Shown: positions 18,414 to 27,311, counted from the first letter of the stretch. The stretch is DNA of 64,000 nucleotides from an uncultured Myxococcales bacterium (GCA_937980205.1 CALJKW010000021.1:124001-188000); one strand, 5' to 3'. The notes: generated from the sequence alone by a model not told the origin. Program-made: numbers and translations.

Positions 18414-19739
18414 ATGCGTGCGCGGCACGCGCTGGCAACGGGGTTCACCATGGCGCTGGCCGCGCTGGCGTCGGCTGCGCCTGCGAGGGTGGATGCACCG
18501 GACGGACCCGTGCTGCTGCTCGAGGTCGAAGGCGTCATCGACCCCGTCACCGAGCGCTACGTCGCGCGCGGGCTGGAGCGCGCCGAGAGCCTCGACGCGC
18601 GGCTGGTGGTGCTGCGGCTCGATACTCCGGGAGGAGGTCTCGAGCCGATGCGGGGCATCGTGGCGTCGCTGTTGAGCTCGCGCGTGCCGGTCGCGGTGTG
18701 GGTGGGGCCTCCTGGCGCGCGCGCGGCCTCGGCGGGGATGTTCATCGCCGCCGCGGCGCACGTCGCCGCGATGGCGCCCGGCACGAACATCGGCGCGGCG
18801 CACCCGGTGGTGATCGGCGGCGACCTGACCGACGAGCAGAAAGAGAAGGCCGTGAACGACACCGCGGCGATGGTGCGGTCGATCGCGCAGGTGCGCGAGC
18901 GCAACGTGCAGTGGCTCGAGCGCGCGGTGCGTGAGAGCACGTCGTCGTCGGCGAGCGAGGCGCAGCGCGACGGCGTGGTCGATCTCGTCGTCGCCGACGT
19001 CGAGGCGCTGCTCGAGGCGGTCGAGGGTCGCGAGGTGACGACTGTCTCTGGCGACACGACGCTGAGCACGCGCGGAGCACCGGTGCAGGCGTCGCCGATG
19101 GGGCTCGCCGACGGGCTGCTGCACGCGATCGCCGACCCGAACATCGCGTACCTCTTGCTGACGCTGGGCACCCTGGGGCTCGCGGCCGCCGCCTACAACC
19201 CCGGGGTGGGCGCGCTGCCCGGCTCGCTCGGAGCGGTGTGCCTCGTCACTGCGTTCTTCGCGATGGGCACGCTGCCGATCAACTGGGCCGCGGCCGTGCT
19301 GCTGGTGCTCGGGGTCGCGCTGGTGGTGCTCGATGCGCTGGTCGAGGGACTGGGGCCGCTCTCCATCGGCGGGGCGCTCGCCTTCGTGCTCGGGTCGTTG
19401 ATGCTGTACCGCCCGTTCGACGTCCCACTGGGGGCGCCGCGGCTGGAGGTGAGCCCGTGGCTCGTCGCGCTGATGGCGGTGCTCGTCGTCGCCTTCCTGC
19501 TGCTGGTGGGAGTGGCCGTCGCGCGCGCGGGCCGGCTGCCGGTGCGCGGCGGGGTCGAGGAGCTTCGCGGGCGGGACGCCGTCGCGCTGACCGAGCTGCA
19601 CCCGCGCGGGACCGTGGCGGTAGGCACCGAAGTGTGGAGCGCCACGACTGCGGGCGAGGTTATTCACCAGGGTGAGCACGTGCGCGTGCTCGGAGTCGAG
19701 GGCGTGACGTTGCGGGTGTCCGCGGCGCCGCAGGCCTGA
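18414..19739 (+). CDS. NfeD-type membrane serine protease (ClpP-class)
   Basis: 441-residue full-length NfeD1b-type protein. Signal peptide (about residues 1-22). A ClpP/SppA-like protease domain follows (about residues 30-205): LRLDTPGGGLEP forms the oxyanion region, the Ser in RAASAGMF is the nucleophile, and the Lys in EKAVND is the general base. Four or five transmembrane helices come next (about residues 235-370). A C-terminal OB-fold NfeD domain ends the protein (about residues 385-438, GRDAVALTELHPRGTVAV). Partner proteases of stomatin-like proteins cleave stomatin C-termini, and the next gene is exactly such a protein, 18 bases downstream. Confidence 0.9.
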   Translation: MRARHALATGFTMALAALASAAPARVDAPDGPVLLLEVEGVIDPVTERYVARGLERAESLDARLVVLRLDTPGGGLEPMRGIVASLLSSRVPVAVWVGPPGARAASAGMFIAAAAHVAAMAPGTNIGAAHPVVIGGDLTDEQKEKAVNDTAAMVRSIAQVRERNVQWLERAVRESTSSSASEAQRDGVVDLVVADVEALLEAVEGREVTTVSGDTTLSTRGAPVQASPMGLADGLLHAIADPNIAYLLLTLGTLGLAAAAYNPGVGALPGSLGAVCLVTAFFAMGTLPINWAAAVLLVLGVALVVLDALVEGLGPLSIGGALAFVLGSLMLYRPFDVPLGAPRLEVSPWLVALMAVLVVAFLLLVGVAVARAGRLPVRGGVEELRGRDAVALTELHPRGTVAVGTEVWSATTAGEVIHQGEHVRVLGVEGVTLRVSAAPQA

Positions 19740-19757
19740 ACTCGAAGGAGTGTGTCG

Positions 19758-20672
19758 ATGTTACCGCTGACGAACTTGATTGGAGCGGCGCTGCTCGTGG
19801 CGCTGGTGGTGGGGCTGCTCGTGCTCGCGGTGCGCATCGTGCCCGAGTACCAGCGGCTCGTCGTCTTCCGGCTCGGGCGCCTGGTCGGCGAGCGCGGCCC
19901 GGGCTTCGTGCTCTTGATCCCGTTCGTCGATCGCGGCGTCCGCGTCGACCTGCGCGAGCGGTTCTTCGACGTGCTGCCGCAGACGACCATCACGAAGGAC
20001 AACGCGCAGCTGTCGATCGACTTCCTCATCTACCGGAAGATCGTCGACGCGATTCCGAGCGTCGTGAACGTGAACGACTTCGAGGGCGCGTCGCGCGGCA
20101 TCGCCACGACCACGCTGCGTGCCGTCGTGGGCAGCATGCTGCTCGACGACGTGCTCGCGAAGCGCGAGGAGATCAACGAGGCGCTGCGCGGGAAGCTCGA
20201 CGAGGTGACGAACCGGTGGGGCATCAAGGTGACCGCGGTGGAGATTCGCGAGATTCAGCCGCCGCGCGACATCCAGGAGGCGATGAGCCGCCAGATGTCG
20301 GCCGAGCGCTCGCGGCGCGCGACGGTGCTCGAGGCCGAGGGCCACCGGGAAGCCGCGGTGCGGGTGGCCGAAGGTCAGAAGCAGGCGGAGATCCTGAAGG
20401 CCGAGGGCGACCGCGCCGCCGCGATCTTGCGCGCCGAGGGCTTCGCGCTCGCGCTCGAGAAGGTGTTCGAGACGGCGAGGCACGTCGACAGCCGCACCAT
20501 GAGCCTGCAGTACCTCGAGGCGCTCAAGTCCCTCGGCAGCGGATCGGCCACCAAGATCGTGGTGCCGATGGAGCTGACCGAGCTGTTGCGCCCGTTCCTC
20601 GATCACAACGGTCGAGCGGCCGCGCGGTCGCCGGAGACCGTCGCGGTGACCGAGGCGCCGGCGGCTCACTGA
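19758..20672 (+). CDS. SPFH/Band 7 stomatin-like protein (slipin)
   Basis: 304-residue membrane-organising protein. One N-terminal membrane helix (about residues 5-28) is followed by the Band 7 domain (about residues 29-190: VPEYQRLVVFRLGRLVGERGPG in pieces, RVDLRERFFDV, AVEIREIQPPRDIQEAM). An Ala/Glu-rich coiled coil runs about residues 190-260. ATG 19758 is preferred over GTG 19752 because GAAGGAG is seven bases before the ATG and only one base before the GTG. Forms the usual operon with NfeD; role in membrane microdomains and stress. Confidence 0.93.
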   Translation: MLPLTNLIGAALLVALVVGLLVLAVRIVPEYQRLVVFRLGRLVGERGPGFVLLIPFVDRGVRVDLRERFFDVLPQTTITKDNAQLSIDFLIYRKIVDAIPSVVNVNDFEGASRGIATTTLRAVVGSMLLDDVLAKREEINEALRGKLDEVTNRWGIKVTAVEIREIQPPRDIQEAMSRQMSAERSRRATVLEAEGHREAAVRVAEGQKQAEILKAEGDRAAAILRAEGFALALEKVFETARHVDSRTMSLQYLEALKSLGSGSATKIVVPMELTELLRPFLDHNGRAAARSPETVAVTEAPAAH

Positions 20673-20684
20673 GGGAGATGGCCC

Positions 20685-21335
20685 ATGAGACTGACGACAC
20701 CGGCCGTGCTCCTCGTCTTCGTCACCATCGCGTGCGGCAGCGGCGAGCCCCGGCCGCCTGAGCCTCAGCCGCTCTCCGACTCCGAAGCGGTGGGAGTCTT
20801 GCTGGCCCTCAACAGCGCCGAGGTGCGCGTCGCCGAGTCGGTCGTCGGGCGACTGTCGGGCGCCGAGGTGCGCGCCTACGCGAACGAGATGCTGAGCGGC
20901 CATCGCGCGCTGGACGACCGCCTGCGGCAGTTGGACGAGGAGCAGGATCTGGAGGGCGGCCCCAGCGAGCTCTCGGCGGCCATCGACGACGACGCGGCGC
21001 AGACCGTCCTCGAGCTGATGCCGCTCTCGGACGCGGCGCTCGACTTCGCGTACCTGGCGACACAGGTACGGATGCACCGGGACACGCTCGTGCTGCTCGA
21101 CTGCGCGATGGCCGTCGCCCCCGGCAACTTCGCGTTCGACTCGTTTCGGCGCTTCACGCTGCGGCCGGACGTGCGTGCGCACTTCGTTCGCGCCGTCGAG
21201 CTGTACGAGCAGTACGGCCAGAGCGCGTCGGTCGAGGAGGTGGACACCCGCACGACCGCCGCGTGCCGTGAAGCATGCGAGGCCGGTGGCGCGCGCGCGC
21301 TGCCGGCCCCGGTCCGTGCGGCGAGCTGCCGGTGA
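20685..21335 (+). CDS. DUF4142-like lipoprotein
   Basis: 216-residue lipoprotein with lipobox VTIAC (Cys at about residue 17). The helical region (about residues 32-175: SEAVGVLLALNSAEVRVAES, ANEMLSGHRALDDRLRQL, FAYLATQVRMHRDTLVLLD) fits the DUF4142 / predicted outer-membrane ferritin-like pattern of two long helix pairs. A Cys/Ala-rich tail ends it. It starts 12 bases after the SPFH gene, so is probably the third operon member. Function unknown. Confidence 0.7.
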   Translation: MRLTTPAVLLVFVTIACGSGEPRPPEPQPLSDSEAVGVLLALNSAEVRVAESVVGRLSGAEVRAYANEMLSGHRALDDRLRQLDEEQDLEGGPSELSAAIDDDAAQTVLELMPLSDAALDFAYLATQVRMHRDTLVLLDCAMAVAPGNFAFDSFRRFTLRPDVRAHFVRAVELYEQYGQSASVEEVDTRTTAACREACEAGGARALPAPVRAASCR

Positions 21336-21512
21336 GGTTTAGCGGCCCGGCGCCGGGACTACCGCGGAAAAGCAGCTCCTGCCGGCCCAGCTCGAGCCTC
21401 GACGGCGAAGAGGGCATCGTGGCCATCCGCGTCGCGCGCGACGCAAAACGCAACGAGGGGCCGGGGTGGACGCTCCTGGCGAAGGGCGGGGCGGGGGTGG
21501 CCCGTCGCTCGC

Positions 21513-22274
21513 ATGGCGCAGCGGACGATGCTCACCGACATGCACGCGGTCCTGAGGGGCGCGCCGGTGCTCTGCGAGCTGCACGAAGCCGACCGCGCCG
21601 CGCTGGTCGCGAGAGCCAGCGTGCGCCAGCTGGGGGCACGCGAGCTCTTGTGGCGGGCGGGCGACGCCGCACGGCACCTGGCGGTCGTGGCCGTCGGACG
21701 GCTCAAGCTCGTGCGCCCTGTCGGCGATCAGCAGCTCATCGTCGACGTCATCGGCGCGGGTCAGCTCGTCGGCGAAGTCGCGCTCACGCTCCAGTCCGCA
21801 TATGTCTTCGACGCGGTCTGCTTGAGGCGCGCGTGCGTCGTGCTGGTGCCAGCCCACCAGGTCGCCGCTGCGATCGAGCGCAGCGCGCACGCGTCGCGCG
21901 CGCTCGCCGCGGAGCTGGCACGCGACGTCTTGCGCCTGACGCGGCGCCTGGAATCGCTGACGGCGCGGAGCGTCGGGCAACGGCTCGCGCGCGTCATGGT
22001 CGCGCTGATGGATCGCTTCGGCCAGCCCGTGGAGGGCAGCGGTATTCTGATCCCCGTGCGCCTGCGCCGCGAGGAGCTCGCTTCCCTCGCCGGCACCACG
22101 CTGGAGTCGGCCAGCCGGCGGCTCTCGCGCTGGCGCCGCGCCCATATCGTGCTGCCGCAGCCCGCCGGCTTCCTGGTCTGCGACGAAGGGGCGCTGCGAC
22201 GGCTCGTCGACGGCGAGGACGAGCACGTGTTTCACGAGAACAGCGCCACGGTGCCGAGTACCTCGTCCGCGTGA
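21513..22274 (+). CDS. Crp/Fnr family transcription regulator
   Basis: 253-residue regulator. Cyclic-nucleotide-binding-like sensor domain (about residues 15-125), dimerisation helix (about 128-165) and winged helix (about 180-235). In the recognition helix TTLESASRRLSRW, Glu198, Ser201 and Arg202 match the E-xx-SR signature by which FNR, FixK and DNR read TTGA half-sites. The N-terminus lacks the four-Cys iron-sulfur cluster of FNR, so it is not a direct oxygen sensor of that type. Heme or redox-ligand sensing as in DNR is possible. Start at ATG 21513, or ATG 21528. Its 3' end overlaps the convergent receiver gene by 43 bases. Likely binds the four FNR-type boxes. Confidence 0.9.
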   Translation: MAQRTMLTDMHAVLRGAPVLCELHEADRAALVARASVRQLGARELLWRAGDAARHLAVVAVGRLKLVRPVGDQQLIVDVIGAGQLVGEVALTLQSAYVFDAVCLRRACVVLVPAHQVAAAIERSAHASRALAAELARDVLRLTRRLESLTARSVGQRLARVMVALMDRFGQPVEGSGILIPVRLRREELASLAGTTLESASRRLSRWRRAHIVLPQPAGFLVCDEGALRRLVDGEDEHVFHENSATVPSTSSA

Positions 22275-22639
22275 AGGGGTTTGCGGATGAGGTCGCACGC
22301 CCCGGCCAGCAGGGCCGCGCGCTGCGAGACGACGTCGTTCGCGGCCGTAATCATCACCACCGGTAGTTGGCGCGCGCGCGCGCGCAAGCGAAGGCATGTC
22401 GCGAGCCCGCTGCATCCCGCCAGTTCCACCTCACAGAGCACCAGCCGCGGGAAAGGCACTCGGCCCGCGCTGCGTGCGGCAAGCGCGAGGTAGTCGAAGA
22501 TCTGCTGGCCGTCCTCCACCGCAACGACGCGGTAGTCGTGCTGCGACAGCCACCCCTCCAACACCCCACGGAGCCCGTCGTCGGGTTCGGCGACGAGCAC
22601 CGTGGGGCGGACGAGCAGTGTTGGGTCCGTCCGACGCAT
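22232..22639 (-). CDS. Single-domain response-regulator receiver with Glu at the phosphorylation site
   Basis: 135-residue stand-alone receiver (CheY-like). The acidic pair D20-D21, the switch Thr98 (MITAAND) and the conserved Lys120 (RKPLHADE) are in place. The phosphoacceptor Asp at the end of strand beta 3 is Glu70 (LVLCEVELAG, codon GAG). An Asp-to-Glu change often mimics phosphorylation, so this may be constitutively active or controlled in another way. ATG 22639 has GGTGGGGG upstream. An FNR-type box lies about 85 bases before the start. No output domain; it may act by binding a partner. Overlaps the end of the Crp/Fnr gene tail to tail. Confidence 0.82.
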   Translation of the reverse strand: MRRTDPTLLVRPTVLVAEPDDGLRGVLEGWLSQHDYRVVAVEDGQQIFDYLALAARSAGRVPFPRLVLCEVELAGCSGLATCLRLRARARQLPVVMITAANDVVSQRAALLAGACDLIRKPLHADEVLGTVALFS

Positions 22640-22717
22640 CGAGATTCCCCCACCGGAAATTCGTAAGGAGCAGAACCACGGACGGGTGCTCCGCATCTCG
22701 GCGAAAGCGACGGGACC

Positions 22718-22731
22718 TTGACCGGGGTCAA
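22718..22731. promoter_or_regulatory. FNR-type palindromic box, site 3
   Basis: TTGACCGGGGTCAA, perfect 5-4-5 palindrome, about 85 bases upstream of the receiver gene start at 22639 (minus strand). Adjacent bases 22702-22717 repeat the 16-base block found beside site 2. Next gene on the other side (stress protein) is only reached at its 3' end, so the receiver gene is the likely target. Confidence 0.7.
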
Positions 22732-22890
22732 CTCGAAGGTGCTGCGGAGGCTCGAGACACTCGTCGTGCTCCCGGCGCTGCGACACGTCGCTGCCGTCGA
22801 TGTGCGCGAGCTGCGCACCTCCGCTGCGCCCTTTGGGGCCGCCGCGTGGCCGGAGCCGCGAAACGGCGTTGAGGCGCCGCCCTACGACGC

Positions 22891-23679
22891 TCATGCGGCG
22901 GCCACGGCGCGTCTGGCGACAGGCGTGACGAGAACGCTGCGGCGCGCGAGAGCGATGAGCTCGCCGGCAATGCCGTGGCCGTCGGCGCCGCCTGGCGCTT
23001 CGCCGACGACGATGACGTCGCTGTCGATGCCCCGAGCAACCTCGAGGATCGCCTGCACCGGAGACGCGCGCGCCGTCACCACGACGTCCGCACCCGGGAG
23101 CAGCCACTGCGTCGCGGCGCGCAGGGCGTTCACGCGTCGGCGCACCTGCCCCAACTGGCCGAGCGCCTCTTCGGGCAGGGGGTGGACGAGCACGGGCGAG
23201 CCGTGAATGGAGACGGTGAAGGCTGCGACCTGCCGGAGCACCGTGAGCTCGGGGCGCTCGAGGTCCACCGCGCCGACCACTCCTCCGCGACGTTCGGCCC
23301 GGGCGACGAAGACCGGCACGTGGGCGCACCGGACGAGCTCGCGCGCGTGCTGGCCTGCCGACGGATCGGCGGGTACGACGATCAGGGTCGGCGACAGAGT
23401 GCCGGCGATCGCCGTCGCCTCGGTCACGAAGTCGCCTTCGCGCACCTCCCGGCCGGCTTCGCGAAGCGCCGCCGGTAGCAGCTGCGCACACCAATCGTCG
23501 AGGTCTGCGTCCACGTCGGCCAGAGTCGCTCCCCGCGGGACGATCTCGACGACCCACAGGCGAGTGCCACCCGCGGCGGCGAGCGCCCACGCGCGCCCGA
23601 GCGCCACCCTCGCCGCTTCGTCTCGTTCGCCGACCACGACCAACACCACGCCCTCACTCGAATCACGCTCGAAAGCCAT
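22891..23679 (-). CDS. Tandem universal stress protein (UspA family)
   Basis: 262-residue protein with two UspA-like domains: about residues 8-130 (VVLVVVGERDEAARVALGRA ... LIVVPAD) and about 135-257 (DSDVIVVGEAPGGADGHGIA, then ALARRSVLVTPV). The second domain keeps a Gly-rich nucleotide-binding segment; the first looks degenerate. Universal stress proteins bind ATP and support survival under stress or low oxygen. ATG 23679 is only about 40 bases from the centre of FNR-type box 4. If activation is of class II (-41.5), transcription would begin at or next to the start codon. No good ribosome site is visible, which fits a leaderless message. Confidence 0.8.
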   Translation of the reverse strand: MAFERDSSEGVVLVVVGERDEAARVALGRAWALAAAGGTRLWVVEIVPRGATLADVDADLDDWCAQLLPAALREAGREVREGDFVTEATAIAGTLSPTLIVVPADPSAGQHARELVRCAHVPVFVARAERRGGVVGAVDLERPELTVLRQVAAFTVSIHGSPVLVHPLPEEALGQLGQVRRRVNALRAATQWLLPGADVVVTARASPVQAILEVARGIDSDVIVVGEAPGGADGHGIAGELIALARRSVLVTPVARRAVAAA

Positions 23680-23712
23680 AGGTCAGAGTGTTGCTCCGGC
23701 TCAGCCACCGCC

Positions 23713-23726
23713 TTGACGCCGGTCAA
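23713..23726. promoter_or_regulatory. FNR-type palindromic box, site 4
   Basis: TTGACGCCGGTCAA, perfect 5-4-5 palindrome in the divergent region between the universal stress protein (start 23679) and the small membrane protein (start 23818). Its centre is 40.5 bases from the stress-protein ATG, close to the classical -41.5 activator position if the transcript is leaderless. Confidence 0.7.
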
Positions 23727-23817
23727 TCTCGGGGACGATTCGCCGGTTTCGGGGGGGCAGTGGCCGACGCCGCTCCCCCAGCAGCGGCGCGAAAATCGGG
23801 CGGGTTATTACCTGCTC

Positions 23818-24159
23818 ATGAAGCACTCCAGCATCCCGGACTACCGTCATGACACGGGCGCAGACGCACCTCGAAGGATCGTCCCCCGGGTCGCCGTGGC
23901 GCTCCTCGGCATCGCGCTGGCCGCGACCGGCCTCGTCGGCGGCATGACGCAGGGGGCGCTGATCAGCGCCCAGGTCACGGGGTTCGTGCTGCTCTTTCTC
24001 GGCGTTCGCGGCTTCTGGCTGCCCTACGTGAAAGCGTCTCAGCTCGTCGTCGCCGGGTGGATCGCGGCTTCCGGCTTCGTCTTCGGAGTTGGAGGCTTCG
24101 CCCTGGCCGCGATGCTGGTCATCGCCGCCGCCCTGGCCGTCGTTTCGCTGACGGAGTAG
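23818..24159 (+). CDS. Small four-helix membrane protein
   Basis: 113-residue hydrophobic protein with about four transmembrane helices (starting near residues 20, 48, 72 and 92; for example VAVALLGIALAATGLVGG and AAMLVIAAALAVVSL). ATG 23818 is taken because upstream in-frame codons overlap the regulatory region. Resembles small SPW/DUF-type membrane proteins, but I cannot place it. Divergent from the universal stress protein, with a shared FNR-type box. Confidence 0.6.
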   Translation: MKHSSIPDYRHDTGADAPRRIVPRVAVALLGIALAATGLVGGMTQGALISAQVTGFVLLFLGVRGFWLPYVKASQLVVAGWIAASGFVFGVGGFALAAMLVIAAALAVVSLTE

Positions 24160-24208
24160 GTCGACCCCACTGCGCACGGGCCCATGAACCTCGAGGCCCT
24201 CGGCGCCG

Positions 24209-24847
24209 TCAGCCGTTGATCGACCGGAGCAGGTTCACGGCGCCCTCGACGATGAACTGCAGCGACATCGCGGCGAGGACGAGGCCCAGCACGCGCTGAA
24301 TCGCGGCCATCGCCGCCGGCCCGAGCACTCGGCTGACGGTGCTCGCGCCGCGGAGGACGACGAAGGAGACGGCGAAGGTGATGGCGATCGCGAGGAGGAT
24401 GGCGGCGACGGCGCCGCCGCCGGACGCGCGCGACATGAGCATCATCACCGCGGCCATGGAGCCGGGGCCTGCGAGCAGCGGGATCGCGAGCGGCACCACC
24501 GCGATGTCGTCCTTGCTCCTGGCGTCGTCGAGCTCGGCCGGGTTGCAGCGGCACGTCTGGCGTTTCCCCCGCAGCATCTCGATCGCGGTGAGCAGCAGCA
24601 AGAGGCCGCCGGCCATGCGGAAGGCGTCGATGCGCACGCCGAGCACGTCGAGCAGCAGCCTCCCGCCGAAGGTGAAGGCGACGAGCACTCCGGCGCCGAC
24701 GAGGCTCGCGCGCAGCGCGATGCGGCGGGTCTCCGCCGCCGGGCGGCCGGCCGTCATGGCCGCGAACATCGGGACGACGCCGAACGGCTCGACGATCACG
24801 AACAGCGTCGTCAGCGCCACGATGAAGAAGCTCCACGTCTCGGCCAT
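24209..24847 (-). CDS. MarC family inner-membrane protein
   Basis: 212-residue protein with six transmembrane helices and family signatures: FVIVEPFGVVPMF near the N-terminus, FRMAGGLLLLLTAIEML, and 'AVVPLAIPLLAGPGSMAAVM' near residue 115. Family once tied to multiple antibiotic resistance; real function unknown. Standard length for MarC. Convergent with the small membrane protein (49 bases between). Confidence 0.92.
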   Translation of the reverse strand: MAETWSFFIVALTTLFVIVEPFGVVPMFAAMTAGRPAAETRRIALRASLVGAGVLVAFTFGGRLLLDVLGVRIDAFRMAGGLLLLLTAIEMLRGKRQTCRCNPAELDDARSKDDIAVVPLAIPLLAGPGSMAAVMMLMSRASGGGAVAAILLAIAITFAVSFVVLRGASTVSRVLGPAAMAAIQRVLGLVLAAMSLQFIVEGAVNLLRSING

Positions 24848-24911
24848 TTGCGCACCCCGTGTCTTGCGGTTCGCCGCCGCAGACGGGGCAGGCCGCCGCG
24901 CATTACAGCCG

Positions 24912-27167
24912 TCAGCGCTCGAACCGGCGCAGGCGCAGCGAGCTGGCGAGCACCGACACGCTCGACAGCGACATCGCCGCGCTGGCGAAGACCGGCGAGA
25001 GCTCGAGGCCGAAGACGGGCAGCAGCGCTCCGGCGGCGAGCGGAATGCCGACCACGTTGTACGCGAACGCCCAGAACAGGTTCTGCCGGATGGTGCGCAG
25101 CGTCGCCCTGGCGAGGCGCAGCGCGCGCGGCAGCGCGCTGAGGCCGCCGCGCAGCAGCACGAGATCTGCGGTCGAGACCGCGACGTCCGCGCCCGCGCCG
25201 ATCGCGACCCCGACGTCCGCGGCCGCGAGGGCCGGTGAGTCGTTCACGCCGTCGCCGACCATGGCGACGACGTGCGCGCCCTGCTTCGCGCTCTTCACGA
25301 CCTCGGCCTTGCCCTCGGGGCGAACCTCGGCGTGCACGAATTCGGGCGCGATGCCGACGTCGGCCGCGATGGCGAGCGCCGTGCGCCTGCGGTCGCCGGT
25401 CACGAGCCGGACCGCGACGCCCATCGAGCGCAGCTCGCGAATGGCCTCCACCGCGCCCGGGGCGGGGCGGTCTCCGACGGCGACGAGGCCGGCGAGCGCT
25501 CCGTCGACGGCGACGAACGACGGGGTTCGCCCGGCCGCGGCGAGCTGCTCGGCGCGCTGCTCGAGGGCGGCCGTCGCGATGCCTTCGCGCGCGAGCCAGT
25601 CGGACGTGCCGATGCGCACGCGCGCCTTCGCCACGCTCGCCGCGACGCCTTGCCCGGAGACGGTGACGAAGCCCGTCGCCGCGCGGTGGCCGGCGCCGCG
25701 CCGCTCGGCGCCTTCGACGATCGCCCGCGCCACGGGGTGCTCGCTGAGCCGCTCGACCGCGGCCACCTCGTCGAGCAGGTCGGCTTCGTCGCCGAGGGCG
25801 ATGACGTCGGTGAGCACCGGCTTGCCGGTGGTGACGGTGCCGGTCTTGTCGAGCAGGACGGTGTCGACGCGGCTCGCGGCCTCGAGCACGGCGCCGCCCT
25901 TCACCAGCAGGCCGAGCTCGGCGCCGCGGCCGGTGCCGACGGCGACCGCCGCGGGGGTGGCGAGGCCGAGCGCGCAGGGGCAGGCGATGACGAGCACGGC
26001 GATGGCGTGCTGCACGGCGCTCGCGATGCCCGCCTCGGTGGGATCCAGCGCGAGCCAGACCGCGAACGTGCCGGCGGCGAGGGCGACGACGATCGGAACG
26101 AAGATGCCGCTGACGCGATCGGCGAGCCGGCTGATGGGCGCGCGGCTGCCCTGGGCCTGCTCGACCGCCTCGACGATGCGAGAGAGCGCGGTCTCCGCGC
26201 CGGTGCGCGTGAGCTCGAGCTGCAGCGCGCCTTCGGCGTTCAGGGTGCCTCCGTAGACGGCGTCGCCGGGCCGCTTGTCGACGGGGAGGCTCTCACCGGT
26301 CAGCATCGACTCGTCGACGGCAGAGGTGCCCTCGAGGACGACGCCGTCCGCGGGCAGTCGCTCGCCGGGCCGCACCAGCACGTGGTCACCCTTTCGCAGC
26401 GCCGAGACCGGCACGATCACCGGGCGGCCCGCTTCGAGGCGGGTCGCTTCCTTCGGTGAAAGCGACACGAGGCCGCGCACCGCCTCGGACAGGCGCTTGC
26501 GCGCCCGCGCCTCGAGCATCTTGCCGACGAGGACGAACGTGACGATGGCGCCGGCGGCCTCGAAGAAGATGTGTGGGCTCTCGCCGTGTCCCGCGTGCGG
26601 GAACAGCTGGGGCAGCAGCACGACGGCCGTGGACCAGCCCCACGCGGACAGGGCGCCGAGGGCGACGAGCGTGTTCATGTCGGCGGCGCGGTGCGTGGCG
26701 GCCACCCACGCGAGCTTCAGAAAGCGGCGGCCGGGCCCGAAGACGAGCGGAGTCGCGAGCAGCAGCTGCACCACGCGGCCGATGGGGCCGTCGCTGCCCG
26801 GGATCGCGCCGTGCGACATGCCGAGCACGAGCAGGGGAGCGGTGAGCGCCGCGGCGACGACGACGTCCCTGCGCAGCGCGGCGTGCTCGCGCGCCTCGCT
26901 CGCCTCGAGGGCGGAGACCTCGCTCTCGGCTGCGACCGGCGTCGCGACGCCGTAGCCCGCCTTCTCGACGGCGGCGGCGAGCTGGGCCATCGTCGCGAGC
27001 GAGCGGTCGAACCGGACCGTCGCCTTCTCGGTGACGAGGTTGACCGACGCAGACTGCACGCCGGGCACCTTCTTCAAGGCGCCCTCGATGCGCCGCGCGC
27101 AGGCCGCGCACGTCATGCCGAGGATCTGCACCGCCTGCTCTTCGTGATCGATCGCGACTGGGGTCAT
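24912..27167 (-). CDS. copA: Copper-exporting P1B-type ATPase
   Basis: 751-residue copper pump exporting Cu(I) from the cytoplasm at the cost of ATP. One N-terminal HMA domain with GMTCAAC (about residues 10-75), eight transmembrane helices and an actuator domain. The transport motif is CPC (VIACPCALGLATP). The phosphorylation motif is DKTGT, with HP (SEHPVA), GDGVNDSPAL and the C-terminal NVVGIPLAAG ... AAMSLSSVSVLASSLRL typical of Cu(I) pumps. ATG 27167 has GGAGA upstream; codons further upstream look non-coding. Divergent from the copper chaperone operon, so probably induced with it. Confidence 0.95.
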   Translation of the reverse strand: MTPVAIDHEEQAVQILGMTCAACARRIEGALKKVPGVQSASVNLVTEKATVRFDRSLATMAQLAAAVEKAGYGVATPVAAESEVSALEASEAREHAALRRDVVVAAALTAPLLVLGMSHGAIPGSDGPIGRVVQLLLATPLVFGPGRRFLKLAWVAATHRAADMNTLVALGALSAWGWSTAVVLLPQLFPHAGHGESPHIFFEAAGAIVTFVLVGKMLEARARKRLSEAVRGLVSLSPKEATRLEAGRPVIVPVSALRKGDHVLVRPGERLPADGVVLEGTSAVDESMLTGESLPVDKRPGDAVYGGTLNAEGALQLELTRTGAETALSRIVEAVEQAQGSRAPISRLADRVSGIFVPIVVALAAGTFAVWLALDPTEAGIASAVQHAIAVLVIACPCALGLATPAAVAVGTGRGAELGLLVKGGAVLEAASRVDTVLLDKTGTVTTGKPVLTDVIALGDEADLLDEVAAVERLSEHPVARAIVEGAERRGAGHRAATGFVTVSGQGVAASVAKARVRIGTSDWLAREGIATAALEQRAEQLAAAGRTPSFVAVDGALAGLVAVGDRPAPGAVEAIRELRSMGVAVRLVTGDRRRTALAIAADVGIAPEFVHAEVRPEGKAEVVKSAKQGAHVVAMVGDGVNDSPALAAADVGVAIGAGADVAVSTADLVLLRGGLSALPRALRLARATLRTIRQNLFWAFAYNVVGIPLAAGALLPVFGLELSPVFASAAMSLSSVSVLASSLRLRRFER

Positions 27168-27311
27168 GGGGTCTCCGCGTGAGGGTTCTGCGCGGGAGAC
27201 GCGGCAGCGTGAAAAACACAACAGTCGGTGCCGAGGGGCGTAATGCACGCGGGGCGGCTGCGTTCATCGGGTCAGCCGGCATCACGCCGGCCCATCACGA
27301 GGAAGAACGCC

